Shown: positions 43,518-51,735 of the stretch, in pieces
How positions within the stretch are numbered: position 1 is the first letter of the stretch
Layout of the letters: the number at the start of each line of letters is the position of its first letter
Origin: Bacillus sp. V2I10
GTDB lineage: Bacteria; Bacillota; Bacilli; Bacillales; Bacillaceae
DNA length: 64,000 bases
Reading direction: 5' to 3'
Assembly: GCF_030817055.1 (NCBI RefSeq)
Contig: NZ_JAUSYV010000002.1
Coordinates: 1 to 64,000, forward strand
Position numbers and translations under genes: made by a program
The notes under the pieces: model-generated
Seen by the model: only the letters and a program-made list of their open reading frames with translations
The model's database searches: none
Told to the model about the DNA's origin: nothing

Positions 43518-44030
43518 TTACTCTCCATCTTTCCTGAATGAATTCAATATTGCTACATTTATTAGCTTTGTCTTACCCGATCCAATTTCACCATCTGAAA
43601 TATGTGCTAAAATAGCATTTATTACTGCACCGTGGGCAACTAATACTATGTTGCTGTCGCTATAATTCTGGTTTATCTTTGTTAGTCCGTTTGTAATCCG
43701 TTCATTTAAGAATTCTCTGCTTTCTTGATTTGGATAATTCTTATCTGGGAAAGTTAATTGTCTTTCTTCTATCGTCATTCCTTCCGCGTCTCCATAATCC
43801 CGTCCTATAAATTCTTTCATCACCAGGACTTGGCTCTTTTCACCTTCGTTTATGATCTGAGCAGTTTCTAAAGCTCTTTTTAATGGACTGGATATGACTA
43901 TTTCGTATTCAAAATCTCGCAGATATTTCCTACACTCTTGAGCTTGTAATTTCCCTTGTAAATTTAATGGAATATCAGTCCTCCCTTGTAATCCATCACG
44001 ATTGTACATCAAACCCCATATTGCTACCAC
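43518..44030 (-). pseudogene. histidine phosphatase (phosphoglycerate-mutase-like), N-terminus lost
   Basis: The body is typical: NRDGLQGRTDIPLNLQGKLQ, ISSPLKRALETAQII, the second catalytic His in VLVAHGAVINAIL. The essential N-terminal RHGET motif with the phospho-histidine is gone; the frame instead begins MVAIWGLMYNRDG. An enzyme lacking that His cannot work, so I call it broken. Confidence 0.75.
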
Positions 44031-44078
44031 CTTGTATTTTTAGTTTAATGGCTAAGATTCCTTAATTTCCTAGCTCAA

Positions 44079-44104
44079 TAAGAAAAAGCTGTCTCCACGA
44101 CAGC
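44079..44104 (-). terminator. terminator hairpin
   Basis: Stem GCTGTC / GACAGC (44088-44093 / 44099-44104) followed by T5 on the minus strand, immediately after the small gene ending at 44105. Confidence 0.78.
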
Positions 44105-44314
44105 CTAAATCTTCATAGTAGAAGATAAAGCTATTTCCTCGAACGAAATTGTGCCTGCATCGTTTCCTTTCTCATCAGTAAGAAAATTTCCGTATAGTCG
44201 GTAAACTTCTCTATACATACTCTTAAGGTTTTTAGCAATAATCACAATTTGGACCGTTTCACCGTTCCGTTCGAGGTTAACAATATATCTCTTTCTTGGT
44301 TGTATAGTGGTCAA
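44105..44314 (-). CDS. hypothetical 69-residue protein
   Basis: TTG start at 44314, 9 bases after GAGGAG. Reads MTTIQPRKRYIVNLERNGET, IVIIAKNLKSMYREVYRLYG, ending SSTMKI. Basic N-terminus and an alternating beta pattern; no known motif. It has its own ribosome site and a terminator directly after, which supports a real gene. Confidence 0.55.
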   Translation of the reverse strand: MTTIQPRKRYIVNLERNGETVQIVIIAKNLKSMYREVYRLYGNFLTDEKGNDAGTISFEEIALSSTMKI

Positions 44315-44690
44315 TTTTCATTGCTCCTCTAAACCAATTTTATTTCATATACCCTTGTTGTCTAAAAACGAAACCAAGTTGTTAGCCCTGCCCGATTGCT
44401 TAATACCAATTATTTCAAAATCAGGTGATTAACTCAATCTTTTATTCCAGTAAAAAGGACACTTAGCTTTTTACAGATAAGCGCCCGATTGTTTAAGATC
44501 GATAATATTATTAAAGGCAGTTGAAGTCGGCTCGCGTTTATTGAACTAACACCCGGTAGCTAAATGAAAAAATCTATCGATTATTCATAAAAACCACAGA
44601 AACTGCCCTTTCCCTTCAGACAAATTCTGTGGTTTATACAAAAAAGTCGAATTATACATCAATTTGAAAAATAAATGTTTTATGTACAGT
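44315..44690. repeat. intergenic stretch filled with repeat copies and a terminator
   Basis: No gene. Contents: the repeat shared with 38434 (44394-44439); a long repeat copy starting GATAAGCGCCCGATTGTTTA (44476-44567, sister of 9398-9489); and a stem AAACCACAGAA / TTCTGTGGTTT (44591-44601 / 44625-44635) with T5 on the minus strand, terminating the next small gene. Confidence 0.7.
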
Positions 44691-44696
44691 TAAAGA

Positions 44697-44873
44697 TTAA
44701 GATCCAACGCTCTGTTCTATTGCAGTTTCCCAACTTGGAAAATAATACAATGCATTTTTCATTAGCTCTGGATTTGACTTCTTTACTTGCTTCTTACGAA
44801 GTAACTGTCCTTCTTTTTGCATTAGTCCAGAAATTTGGTTCTTAACTTCTTCCACGCTCATACTCGTATCCAC
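44697..44873 (-). CDS. hypothetical 58-residue protein
   Basis: GTG start at 44873, 6 bases after a perfect AAAGGAGG. Reads VDTSMSVEEVKNQISGLMQK, EGQLLRKKQVKKSNPELMKN and ALYYFPSWETAIEQSVGS. Helical and basic in the middle, likely soluble. Family not recognised; strong ribosome site and a terminator make it a convincing gene. Confidence 0.6.
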   Translation of the reverse strand: MDTSMSVEEVKNQISGLMQKEGQLLRKKQVKKSNPELMKNALYYFPSWETAIEQSVGS

Positions 44874-44965
44874 AAAATTCCTCCTTTCTATTTTCAACTA
44901 TATAATTTCCAATTAATGAAAAATAATACAAAATTCCATCAATATTACTGCTGCTTTAGTTCAAT

Positions 44966-45006
44966 AAAAAAGGCTGATATCCTTATTAGAGGATAGCGCC
45001 TTTTAG
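44966..45006 (-). terminator. terminator of the GNAT gene
   Basis: AAAAAGGC...GATATCC / GGATA...GCGCCTTTT interrupted stem just after the GNAT stop; T-rich on the minus strand. Confidence 0.7.
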
Positions 45007-45029
45007 TTGATTAATTGATCAGACGGTTA

Positions 45030-45473
45030 TTAAGTCAAACTTAATTCATAATGATAAAATTGTGAATCCCTTATGTATCCATTTTTTTCATATAGTCTTT
45101 GAGCAGAATAATTATCTGGTGCTGTACTCAGACTAATACTTTTAGCACCTGTTTCATTGGCGTAATCCTTTGCTTTATGTAAGAGTGTTTCTGCTATTCC
45201 TTGTTTTCTGGCTTCTGCATCTACATACAAGTCATTTAATATCCATGCTCTTTTCATAGATATTGATGAAAATGTAGGATATAGTTGAGTAAATCCTACA
45301 TACTTTTGTTTGTCTTTAACAACAAATATCACAGAATCCTTACTTTCTAAACGTTTTTTTATGTAAGTCTTAGCACCTTCTAAATCTGATGTTTGTTGAT
45401 AAAACACACGATACAAATTAAATAAATTTGATACTCCTTCTAAATCTTCAATCGCAGCTTGATATATTTCCAT
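45030..45473 (-). CDS. GNAT-family N-acetyltransferase
   Basis: A 147-residue acetyl-CoA-dependent acetyltransferase. The sequence LYVDAEARKQGIAETLLHKA carries the R/Q-x-x-G-x-A acetyl-CoA loop, and SAQRLYEKNGYIRD is the C-terminal motif B. The substrate (amine, amino acid or protein) cannot be told. Own ribosome site (AGGGAGGG) and terminator; single gene. Confidence 0.87.
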   Translation of the reverse strand: MEIYQAAIEDLEGVSNLFNLYRVFYQQTSDLEGAKTYIKKRLESKDSVIFVVKDKQKYVGFTQLYPTFSSISMKRAWILNDLYVDAEARKQGIAETLLHKAKDYANETGAKSISLSTAPDNYSAQRLYEKNGYIRDSQFYHYELSLT

Positions 45474-45794
45474 TTTAATTCCCTCCCTATTAGATCAAAT
45501 TATACACTTTATTGAAGTGATAAAATATTGTGAACTTTAACTATTCTGCACCTTTAGTTCAATAAGCTTTACTCCATTAAATGGCCCGATTAATAAGGAA
45601 AGACGCCTTCCTTATTACCGAAAAGCGCCCGATTGTTGAACAATGCTTCAATTAATATCCCCTAAATAAACTGGAGACTTTTCATTATTAAAATACTTTA
45701 TTATATATTTTCTTAGTTCTTTGGGATATACCCTATATTGAAGTAAATCATCCATAATATTAAACATGTCGTCGTCTATCCATCGAAAGAATCC
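45474..45794. other. intergenic hairpin plus repeat copy
   Basis: A perfect 10-bp stem TAATAAGGAA / TTCCTTATTA (45591-45600 / 45608-45617) is followed at once by AAAAGCGCCCGATTGTTGAA (45621-45640). No gene until the regulator at 45795. Confidence 0.6.
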
Positions 45795-46559
45795 ATGCAC
45801 GAAAAGGTATCCGAGCTTTTAAAAGAAATTGAGCTCCATCGTTTGGCAGATAATCAACTTGCAATAGGTATTTTTTCAATAAAAGATGTACATGGGGTCG
45901 ATCCGGAATTTGAATTCAGACAAATCTTGCTTAATAAGGCCCTTTTGGAATTTACTAAAAAGAAGCAAGTAACGTTTATGATCAAAAAAAATACCTTAAA
46001 TATGGAAGTAGTAACCTCAAAAAAAGATTTAAAATTGATTACCAACGATTTCAAAACCTGTACCCTTTCACCATTTTTAACTAACACTCTTCCATTTAAG
46101 ATTGGGATCGGCTGGGGAGTGGGACACTCCATACACGAGGCCTATTCAAACGCGATGCAGGCTAATCAGGAGGCAAATCGAAATAAGGAAGATTCCACTA
46201 CGTATTTAATGACAGAAAATGATCATTTAATCGGTCCGCTGGGCGATGAACAATGTATCGAAATTTCCAATGAAGCAAACCCGCAAATTGAAAATATAAG
46301 TCAGCAAATTCGCATTTCGACTCTGCAAATCCAAAAACTTTTAGCTGTGATGGAAAAATTAAACACCAATGAACTGATGTCTGATGACATTGCCCAACAC
46401 CTCGGAATCACCATCAGAGCTGCTAACCGGATCTTAAATAATTTGGAGGAAAAGGGTGTGGCAGAGGTAATCGTAAGGAAACAGAAAAAGTTGAAAGGAA
46501 GACCAAAAAAGCTATATAAAATTGACTTTCAAAAACACTTGACGTCGACTAGATCTTAA
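45795..46559 (+). CDS. transcription-regulator-like protein with C-terminal winged helix, possibly N-truncated
   Basis: A 254-residue frame. The middle part (KIGIGWGVGHSIHEAYSNAM, QANQEANRN) looks like a degenerate GGDEF/cyclase-type fold. The C-terminus is a helix-turn-helix (DDIAQHLGITIRAANRILNN) with a basic GRPKKLYKI wing. The frame stays open upstream to 45747 (HVVVYPSKES just before the ATG) with no ribosome site at 45795, so the true protein may have been longer and lost its N-terminal sensor part. Followed by a strong terminator. Target unknown. Confidence 0.55.
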   Translation: MHEKVSELLKEIELHRLADNQLAIGIFSIKDVHGVDPEFEFRQILLNKALLEFTKKKQVTFMIKKNTLNMEVVTSKKDLKLITNDFKTCTLSPFLTNTLPFKIGIGWGVGHSIHEAYSNAMQANQEANRNKEDSTTYLMTENDHLIGPLGDEQCIEISNEANPQIENISQQIRISTLQIQKLLAVMEKLNTNELMSDDIAQHLGITIRAANRILNNLEEKGVAEVIVRKQKKLKGRPKKLYKIDFQKHLTSTRS

Positions 46560-46578
46560 CTCATTTTTAATAAGAAAA

Positions 46579-46603
46579 ACCGGGCATAGCCCGGTCCTTT
46601 TTT
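46579..46603 (+). terminator. rho-independent terminator
   Basis: ACCGGGC-ATA-GCCCGGT stem (46579-46595) followed by CC and T6. Confidence 0.88.
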
Positions 46604-46605
46604 GT

Positions 46606-46794
46606 TTAGCGAATATCCGATCGTTTGTACTCTATGCTATGTACTCCTTTATAATATTCAGGATACATTTCGCCTCCACACTTCTCACATGAAATCATTG
46701 GCGGAGTTGTTGGATCTCCATCATCCATTAGATCAAAATCTCTCACTATATTTAGGGGTACCGCCCCATGCCCATCAAGGTAAGACAAAATCAT
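46606..46794 (-). CDS. small CxxC-type protein whose frame begins inside an IS231 end
   Basis: The 62-residue frame ends with PPMISCEKCGGEMYPEYYKG and VHSIEYKRSDIR, a compact CEKCGG zinc-type motif. Its first residues (ILSYLDGHGAVPL) are the antisense of an IS231-type inverted repeat at 46767-46786, so the 5' end of the original gene was probably replaced by the element. Function unknown; expression doubtful. Confidence 0.4.
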   Translation of the reverse strand: MILSYLDGHGAVPLNIVRDFDLMDDGDPTTPPMISCEKCGGEMYPEYYKGVHSIEYKRSDIR

Positions 46795-47000
46795 ATCCCT
46801 AAAACCAAAAAAACGCTAATCTTTCTGTAGTATCATACGAAAGGATGGCGTTTTTTATGAATTTTTCCATTACGGATGAACTACAGCTGTTTTCTCAAGA
46901 ATTATAACAACACATGTCACCTAATCTTTAGATCACTCTCCAGAGAAATTAAATTGTTCAACGAAAAAGTAAGTAAAGAGCACTAGATCTGGTAGCCTTA
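46767..47000 (+). mobile_element. IS231-type (IS4 family) left-end remnant
   Basis: CATGCCCATCAAGGTAAGAC (46767-46786) is the IS231-type terminal repeat. From 46858 the frame MNFSITDELQLFSQEL-stop-QHMSP is the start of the IS231-like transposase, with two stops in the first 25 codons. The rest of the element is gone. From 47000 to 47180 I see nothing else. Confidence 0.7.
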
Positions 47001-47183
47001 TGCGTTTGGCTAAGTCAAAAAGTAACTCTTACTTCGTTAGCGTAATTATGTAGCTGTTTAGGAAGTAGAACGAAAAACACGTATAAGCATTGGGGTAAGG
47101 GCGTTCTTAGCAAAGTTTTTTGCTGTTGCGAAAGCTCCCTTAATCTAAAAAAGTTTTTTACCCCTTGATCGATTGACTTGACT

Positions 47184-47210
47184 TGTAAATTAATGTAAAT
47201 TGTACGTTAA
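47184..47210 (-). promoter_or_regulatory. orphan PhoP-box-like repeats
   Basis: On the minus strand TTTACA (47184-47189), TTTACA (47194-47199) and TTAACG (47205-47210) are spaced 10-11 bases. There is no gene immediately downstream in that direction, so it may be a relic. Confidence 0.3.
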
Positions 47211-47249
47211 TACTATGTAAGATATTTCCTCTTCAATAAGCGTGTAAAG

Positions 47250-47286
47250 GTGAAAAAGGATGCAGGCGAATCACTCCCCTACATCC
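47250..47286 (-). terminator. terminator of the phoD-tatA operon
   Basis: Stem GGATGCAGG / CCTACATCC (47258-47266 / 47278-47286, one mismatch) followed by T5 on the minus strand, 6 bases after the tatA stop. A second copy of the hairpin remains at 51088-51118. Confidence 0.82.
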
Positions 47287-47292
47287 ACCCTA

Positions 47293-47517
47293 TTAAACTA
47301 CTGATTTATCCTGCTTTTTTTCTACAGCTACCAATTCAGGCTTTTGCTCCTTGTTTTCCTCTTCTTCACTGGAAACAAGACCTTTCGTTGCACTTTTGAA
47401 CTCTGTCAAAGTACGACCAAACGCGCGACCGATCTCAGGAAGCTTAGACGGCCCAAAAATGATTAACGCAATCACAAGAATAAGAATTAATCCTGGGATA
47501 CCTATATTAGAAAACAT
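47293..47517 (-). CDS. tatA: twin-arginine translocase subunit TatA
   Basis: A 74-residue TatA/TatAd-type protein. One N-terminal membrane helix (IGIPGLILILVIALIIFG) is followed by the FGPSKLPEIGRAFGRTLTEF hinge and amphipathic helix and an acidic tail. It forms the channel for folded Tat substrates. It follows phoD, a Tat substrate, in the order known from Bacillus phoD-tatAd; tatC is not adjacent here and must lie elsewhere. A fragment of a second copy lies at 51060-51255. Confidence 0.92.
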   Translation of the reverse strand: MFSNIGIPGLILILVIALIIFGPSKLPEIGRAFGRTLTEFKSATKGLVSSEEEENKEQKPELVAVEKKQDKSVV

Positions 47518-47659
47518 GTCTATTCAACTCCCTCTTAAAATTTAAATCTATCATTTTGAATTCATACAAAAATTCATAAGTCACAAATAAAATGGATATT
47601 ATGTTCCTACGTTATCAACCGATCATATTTGCACCGTAACCTGCTCTTATCATTTTCTA

Positions 47660-49543
47660 TTATTTTTTTAGAATATCCAGCCTTGCCTCATCCCTTGGGA
47701 CTTCACATAGGAAAAGTAAGGACTTCATTTTACGATCCTTTGATTTAATATCTTCTACACTATAAGCAGTCCAAGTCGCTTTAGTTTGTGTAAGTTCCAT
47801 GATTGAGTAACCATGAGTAGAGCTGTTAAACAGCTTGAGCCAAGGGTTACTAGAAAGGATCAGCTCTTCAAATGATTTGGCAAGGACAGAAGCAGTGGCT
47901 CCTGCAGCCAATTGGGTTTTAAAAGGCTCATACGATAAAATCTGTTTAATGGATTCATTTGGGATAGGGCTGGACTGAGATATGGACTCAGTTTCAGGTG
48001 AAAGCACCTGTTCAAATGCCTCCTTGAAGTTTATTGAAGAAACTGAACCGACCATTAATTCGACCCCAACAGCCTCTGCATCCGAGTCGTTCTGGTAGTC
48101 AGATTTAATGTATCCTGCTTCAAAAGTGTGCAAGTCCCCGGTGATCGTAATCAAATTTTTGACTCCGGCCTTCTTGAGCTCAGTCGTAATATAATTTCTT
48201 TCCCATGGAAAACCGTCCCATGTATCCAGAGCCACATATCTTGACAAAAGTTTTAACGGTGTGAATTGGACTTCGTTGGCCCAAATCTTCCATGTGCAGT
48301 TTGAAGATTTGATTTTATCCAGGAACCAATCTCTTTGATCATTTAAACCCGCACCCATCATTGACCGGCCAGGCTCATTCATCGCAGGACATCCCTGGGC
48401 AAAAAACTTATCCGACGTGCTGTCGCCGCATGGTGGTCCGCTGCGATATAAGCGTTCATCTGTCATAATTAATTCCATTAAGTTACCAAATTGAATAGAA
48501 CGATAGATCTTAAATTGATCAAACTCTTTTGTCGTATCCAATACAACACGGGCTGGCGTATATTCAAACCAAGCTTGATTGGCCATTTTTCGGCGCACCG
48601 GGTCAGAGTCGGAGGAGTCGTCCGGAGCCATTGCCGGGTAATAGGTATCATTGGAGAACTCATGGTCATCCCAGATCGAAATCATCGCGTGATTTTCGTG
48701 CGATTTTTGTAGATCTGCATCTGCTTTCATCGTTTTATAAATCGTACGATAATCAGCTAGAGTAAAAGCTTTCGATTTTCCGCTTGGAAATTTCATTTGA
48801 CGGTCAGTCATGGAGCCTTCGACTGATGCGTATTCGTATGCATAGTCACCAAGATGAACCACGAAATCCAACTCTTCATCCGCTATGTAACTGTAAGCAT
48901 GGTAGTAACCATTGGTGTAACTTTGACAGCTGACATACCCGAACTTTAATGATGACAGGCTGGAACCGTAAGGAACGGTTGTTTTAAATTTACCGGTACG
49001 GCTGACATGCCCGGACTTAGTAATAAAACGATAGTAGTAAGTGGTTGCGGACTGTAAATGACCATCGACATCCACTTTTACTACATTGTCAAAATCATTC
49101 CAAATGGGCGTGTAACACCGGAATTGAAGCTCTGTAAACTGTCGGTCCAGGGCTATCTCCACCATAATGAACTGGCCATTTTCAATAGCGGTACGTACAG
49201 ATTCATTGGGTGCGGTCGATGATTGATCAAGCCATTGAACCAGTTGGGCATCAAACTGATTCCCATCCATTCCGCTTTGAACAGAAGGATCTACTCTTGT
49301 CCACAAAACGGCACCGGACGAGGTTGGGTCACCTGAAGCCACTGATTGCGGGAACCCTTGCCCGGCTGAATATTTTGCTTGGAAAACGGGGAGACCATAT
49401 GATTTGATCGTATTAGAATCTGCAGCCAGAACGCGGGAAATCATTCCTCCGTCCAAAGACTGGGCAACAACAAAAGCAGTGCCTGCAAGCATCGATTTTA
49501 AAAATACCCTCCGGCTCTGATCTATTTTATTTTCATTTCTCAT
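47660..49543 (-). CDS. phoD: PhoD alkaline phosphatase/phosphodiesterase, Tat-exported
   Basis: A 627-residue Ca/Fe-type phosphodiesterase released to the cell surface. The Tat signal carries SRRVFLK near residues 10-16, then a hydrophobic stretch and an Ala-containing cleavage region (RVLAADS). The PhoD N-terminal domain (QSVASGDPTSSGAVLWTRVD) and core motifs FGYVSCQSYTNGYYHAYSYI, LGDYAYEY, WDDHEFSND and ITGDLHTFEAGYIK are present. I start at the ATG at 49543, 9 bases after AAGGAG. Pho-regulated through the boxes at 50016-50054 in the copy's original layout; the leader between has been rearranged. Confidence 0.93.
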   Translation of the reverse strand: MRNENKIDQSRRVFLKSMLAGTAFVVAQSLDGGMISRVLAADSNTIKSYGLPVFQAKYSAGQGFPQSVASGDPTSSGAVLWTRVDPSVQSGMDGNQFDAQLVQWLDQSSTAPNESVRTAIENGQFIMVEIALDRQFTELQFRCYTPIWNDFDNVVKVDVDGHLQSATTYYYRFITKSGHVSRTGKFKTTVPYGSSLSSLKFGYVSCQSYTNGYYHAYSYIADEELDFVVHLGDYAYEYASVEGSMTDRQMKFPSGKSKAFTLADYRTIYKTMKADADLQKSHENHAMISIWDDHEFSNDTYYPAMAPDDSSDSDPVRRKMANQAWFEYTPARVVLDTTKEFDQFKIYRSIQFGNLMELIMTDERLYRSGPPCGDSTSDKFFAQGCPAMNEPGRSMMGAGLNDQRDWFLDKIKSSNCTWKIWANEVQFTPLKLLSRYVALDTWDGFPWERNYITTELKKAGVKNLITITGDLHTFEAGYIKSDYQNDSDAEAVGVELMVGSVSSINFKEAFEQVLSPETESISQSSPIPNESIKQILSYEPFKTQLAAGATASVLAKSFEELILSSNPWLKLFNSSTHGYSIMELTQTKATWTAYSVEDIKSKDRKMKSLLFLCEVPRDEARLDILKK

Positions 49544-49609
49544 TAACTCCAACTCCTTTAAGAGATTCTTTTTGTAATAATAACTCTGTAATTGTTAAGT
49601 AACTTCTTG

Positions 49610-49793
49610 TTACCAAACATACCTACTTGTCTTTTTTGAACGCGTATCCTTTACCGTTATTTCAACCCGTTTCGGACCAAAACGACTAGGATTATAACCT
49701 TCACCTTGCTTATTAAGAAACTGCTTGTAAGAGTATCCTGATCTTCCTCGTGGAAGCATTGATAGTTCCATTTGATATGTCCCGTCGATCGTG
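49610..49793 (-). pseudogene. scar of the lipoprotein gene (C-terminal half)
   Basis: The minus strand encodes MLPRGRSGYSYKQFLNKQGE, GYNPSRFGPKRVEITVKD, RSKKTSRYVW-stop, matching the C-terminal half of the lipoprotein at 55989-56324. At about 49793 the homology switches abruptly to the leader sequence found next to the phosphoesterase start at 59728. The junction marks a deletion of four genes and the front of the fifth. Confidence 0.85.
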
Positions 49794-50015
49794 GGCCTCT
49801 ATTTTCAGGAACCTTTCATTATCGTCAGATTCATTCTGAACCAAGTTTGGATCTATTATTTTTATACCAAAACCGCTTTTATTGTAATTTGAGTGTTATC
49901 TACAAAAACTGTAAATAGAATTCCAGTTAAGAGAAAATAATGGGTGTAGTGATCTTAAATTTCGCAATTCTAACTCCTCCTTATTTGTTATACAGGAGCC
50001 ATTATAATCACTGTT

Positions 50016-50054
50016 TTTTAATTTAATGTTAACTGTATGTAAATTGCATTCAAA
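50016..50054 (-). promoter_or_regulatory. PhoP boxes, left copy
   Basis: On the minus strand TTTACA (50038-50043) and TTAACA (50027-50032) are exactly 11 bases apart, with weaker boxes at the next periods on either side. This is the TT(A/T)ACA repeat bound by phosphorylated PhoP. Reads toward phoD. Confidence 0.72.
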
Positions 50055-50113
50055 TTAAATACTACTATAAATCATATATACTTGAATGAAAGTCATATAA
50101 AGGAGTGAATGTT

Positions 50114-50800
50114 ATGCATTTAGAACAATTAAAATATATTGTTAAAGTGGCTGAAACACGTTCTATTTCCATCGCCTCACAAAATCTTCATGTTTCACAG
50201 TCTACAATTAGTAAAGCTATTACCAATTTAGAAGAAGAACTACAAATAAAATTGTTTAAACGTTCAAGGTTAGGGGCCATACCGACAGTAGAAGGGAAAA
50301 ACATCATTAAAAAAGCATATGAAATTGTAGTCAAACTTAATGAAATACAAGAAGAAGTGGAAGCGCAAACACCCTTAATAAATGGAGAATTAAATCTATC
50401 GGCCAGCCCCAGCTTATTCACGCCAATTTTACTCAAAACGTTATCAAACTTAAAAAAAGACTATCCCAACTTACGGATTGTAATCACGGAAAAAAAATCA
50501 CCAAATATTATTGAGGATATTTTACAAGGAAAGATTGACATTGGATTAGCCATGATTGATGAAATCAATTGGAAAGCTCATGAAGAGTTAGTTTTCGAAA
50601 CACTATTAGAAGGGAAAATAATGGTGTGTGTTAGCAAACATTCTCTATTGGCATTCAGTGACTATTTAACTCCTGAGGAGGTAATCATTACGAATCCTAC
50701 CCTCAATGGGTACGCTCTAAGAAAAAATATTTTTCTTTAGCAGCCAAGGAGTTTGTAAAATGTCTCAAATTACGTATCTCCAATTTAGATTGAGGTATAA
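50114..50800 (+). pseudogene. LysR-family regulator, internally deleted copy
   Basis: Identical to the LysR gene at 60047 for about 190 residues (MHLEQLKYIVKVAETRSISI...). After EEVI the coding sequence jumps about 220 bases to the TTACGA-TCCTACCCTC region, loses frame and stops at 50740 (GYALRKNIFL-stop). The effector-domain C-terminus is lost. The DNA-binding domain could still be made. Confidence 0.9.
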
Positions 50801-51055
50801 CCACAGCCGTCAATCGACTGTAAATTAATACTACTTATTATCTCAATCCCTTTACAAGTAAAATGGGGATCCGACCAATCAATAATAAAAGAGAGCAAGT
50901 AATATTCCCCCTTTTTACGACTCCCAATCTTATTCTAATTCTTCTTAATCCAATAGTTCTGCATATCCAGGTTTCTTAGAAAGTTTTTCCAATAAAACTT
51001 TTTAAAAAAATTGTCAAGAACTAATAACTATAGCGAATAAATACTCCGTAAATAT

Positions 51056-51255
51056 TTCTTCCTCAATAAGCGTGCAAAGGTGAAAAAAGGATGTAGGCGG
51101 ATCACTCCCCTACATCCTCCCTATTAACTGCCGATTTATCCTGCTTTTTTTCTACAGTTCCAATTCAGGCTTTTGCTCCTTGTTTTCCTCTTTTTCATCA
51201 CTGGAAACAAGACCTTTCGTTGCACTCTTGAACTCTGACAAAGTACGGCCATTCT
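51056..51255 (-). pseudogene. tatA remnant with its terminator (right unit)
   Basis: The minus strand has GRTLSEFKSATKGLVSSDEK and ENKEQKPELEL-stop, the C-terminal half of TatA, then the same terminator hairpin as at 47258. The membrane helix is missing; the homology ends abruptly at about 51253. It marks the left end of the second duplicated unit. Confidence 0.85.
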
Positions 51256-51735
51256 AGAGAAAAAACTCAGCCTTAAGGCTGTCTAGCTGACAAAAAAAGA
51301 ATACAATTAGAAACAAATCTACAAATCTATTTTTACGGCTCAGGTTTATAGTTTCTATAAAAAACTGGATATCCTATTTAAGACTGTCCAGCACATATGT
51401 TGGGATTCAAGTCGTATGAAACAGCCAATTCTATATTGAGTGGTGTTGAAGCCATGCATATGATGAAAGAAGTACAACTCCACCCACAGGTGAAGTCTGC
51501 CTAAAATGAAGTTGGATTCATACATAAGTTGTTTGGAATTGCATCATAATCTGTCATTTAACAGGCCATGTAGGTTCTATGTCTCTAACGAATGTTTTTT
51601 GCACCAGAACCCGTAGTTCTGTTACCATTTACTGTTGATTTTCCAAGTAAATAGACCGCCTTTGTTTGATAAGGCGGTCTTTACAGTATTCGTGATTAAC
51701 AAGTAATAACGAGGGAGTCGTTACCGTGAGTGATA
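51256..51735. other. breakpoint region with IS6 remnant and terminator
   Basis: No intact gene. It holds the palindrome CAGCCTTAAGGCTG (51268-51281), an IS6-family fragment (listed separately) and a stem AGACCGCCTT / AAGGCGGTCT (51653-51662 / 51671-51680) that probably terminates the glucosidase gene. Confidence 0.6.
51399..51550 (+). pseudogene. IS6-family transposase, C-terminal fragment
   Basis: The plus strand reads LGFKSYETANSILSGVEAMH, MMKEVQLHPQVKSA-stop, NEVGFIHKLFGIAS, which is the C-terminal end of IS6/IS240-type transposases (usual ...FRTA-STL-GIEAMHM--KGQ...). Remnant only; it sits exactly where the duplicated unit lost phoD. Confidence 0.75.

Larger units (their letters stand above)
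49796..50970. repeat. left copy of a 1.2-1.4 kb direct repeat (partner 59728-61140)
   Basis: Leader, PhoP boxes, LysR gene and its 3' flank are near-identical to 59728-61140, apart from a deletion of about 220 bases inside the LysR gene. The 3' flanks (GGTATAACCACAGCCGTCAA and beyond) also match to about 50966. Confidence 0.92.

Noticed and set aside
9398..45642. CRISPR array interpretation of the GCGCCCGATTG repeats
   Set aside because: Copies are scattered kilobases apart, diverged, not regularly spaced, and no cas genes occur.
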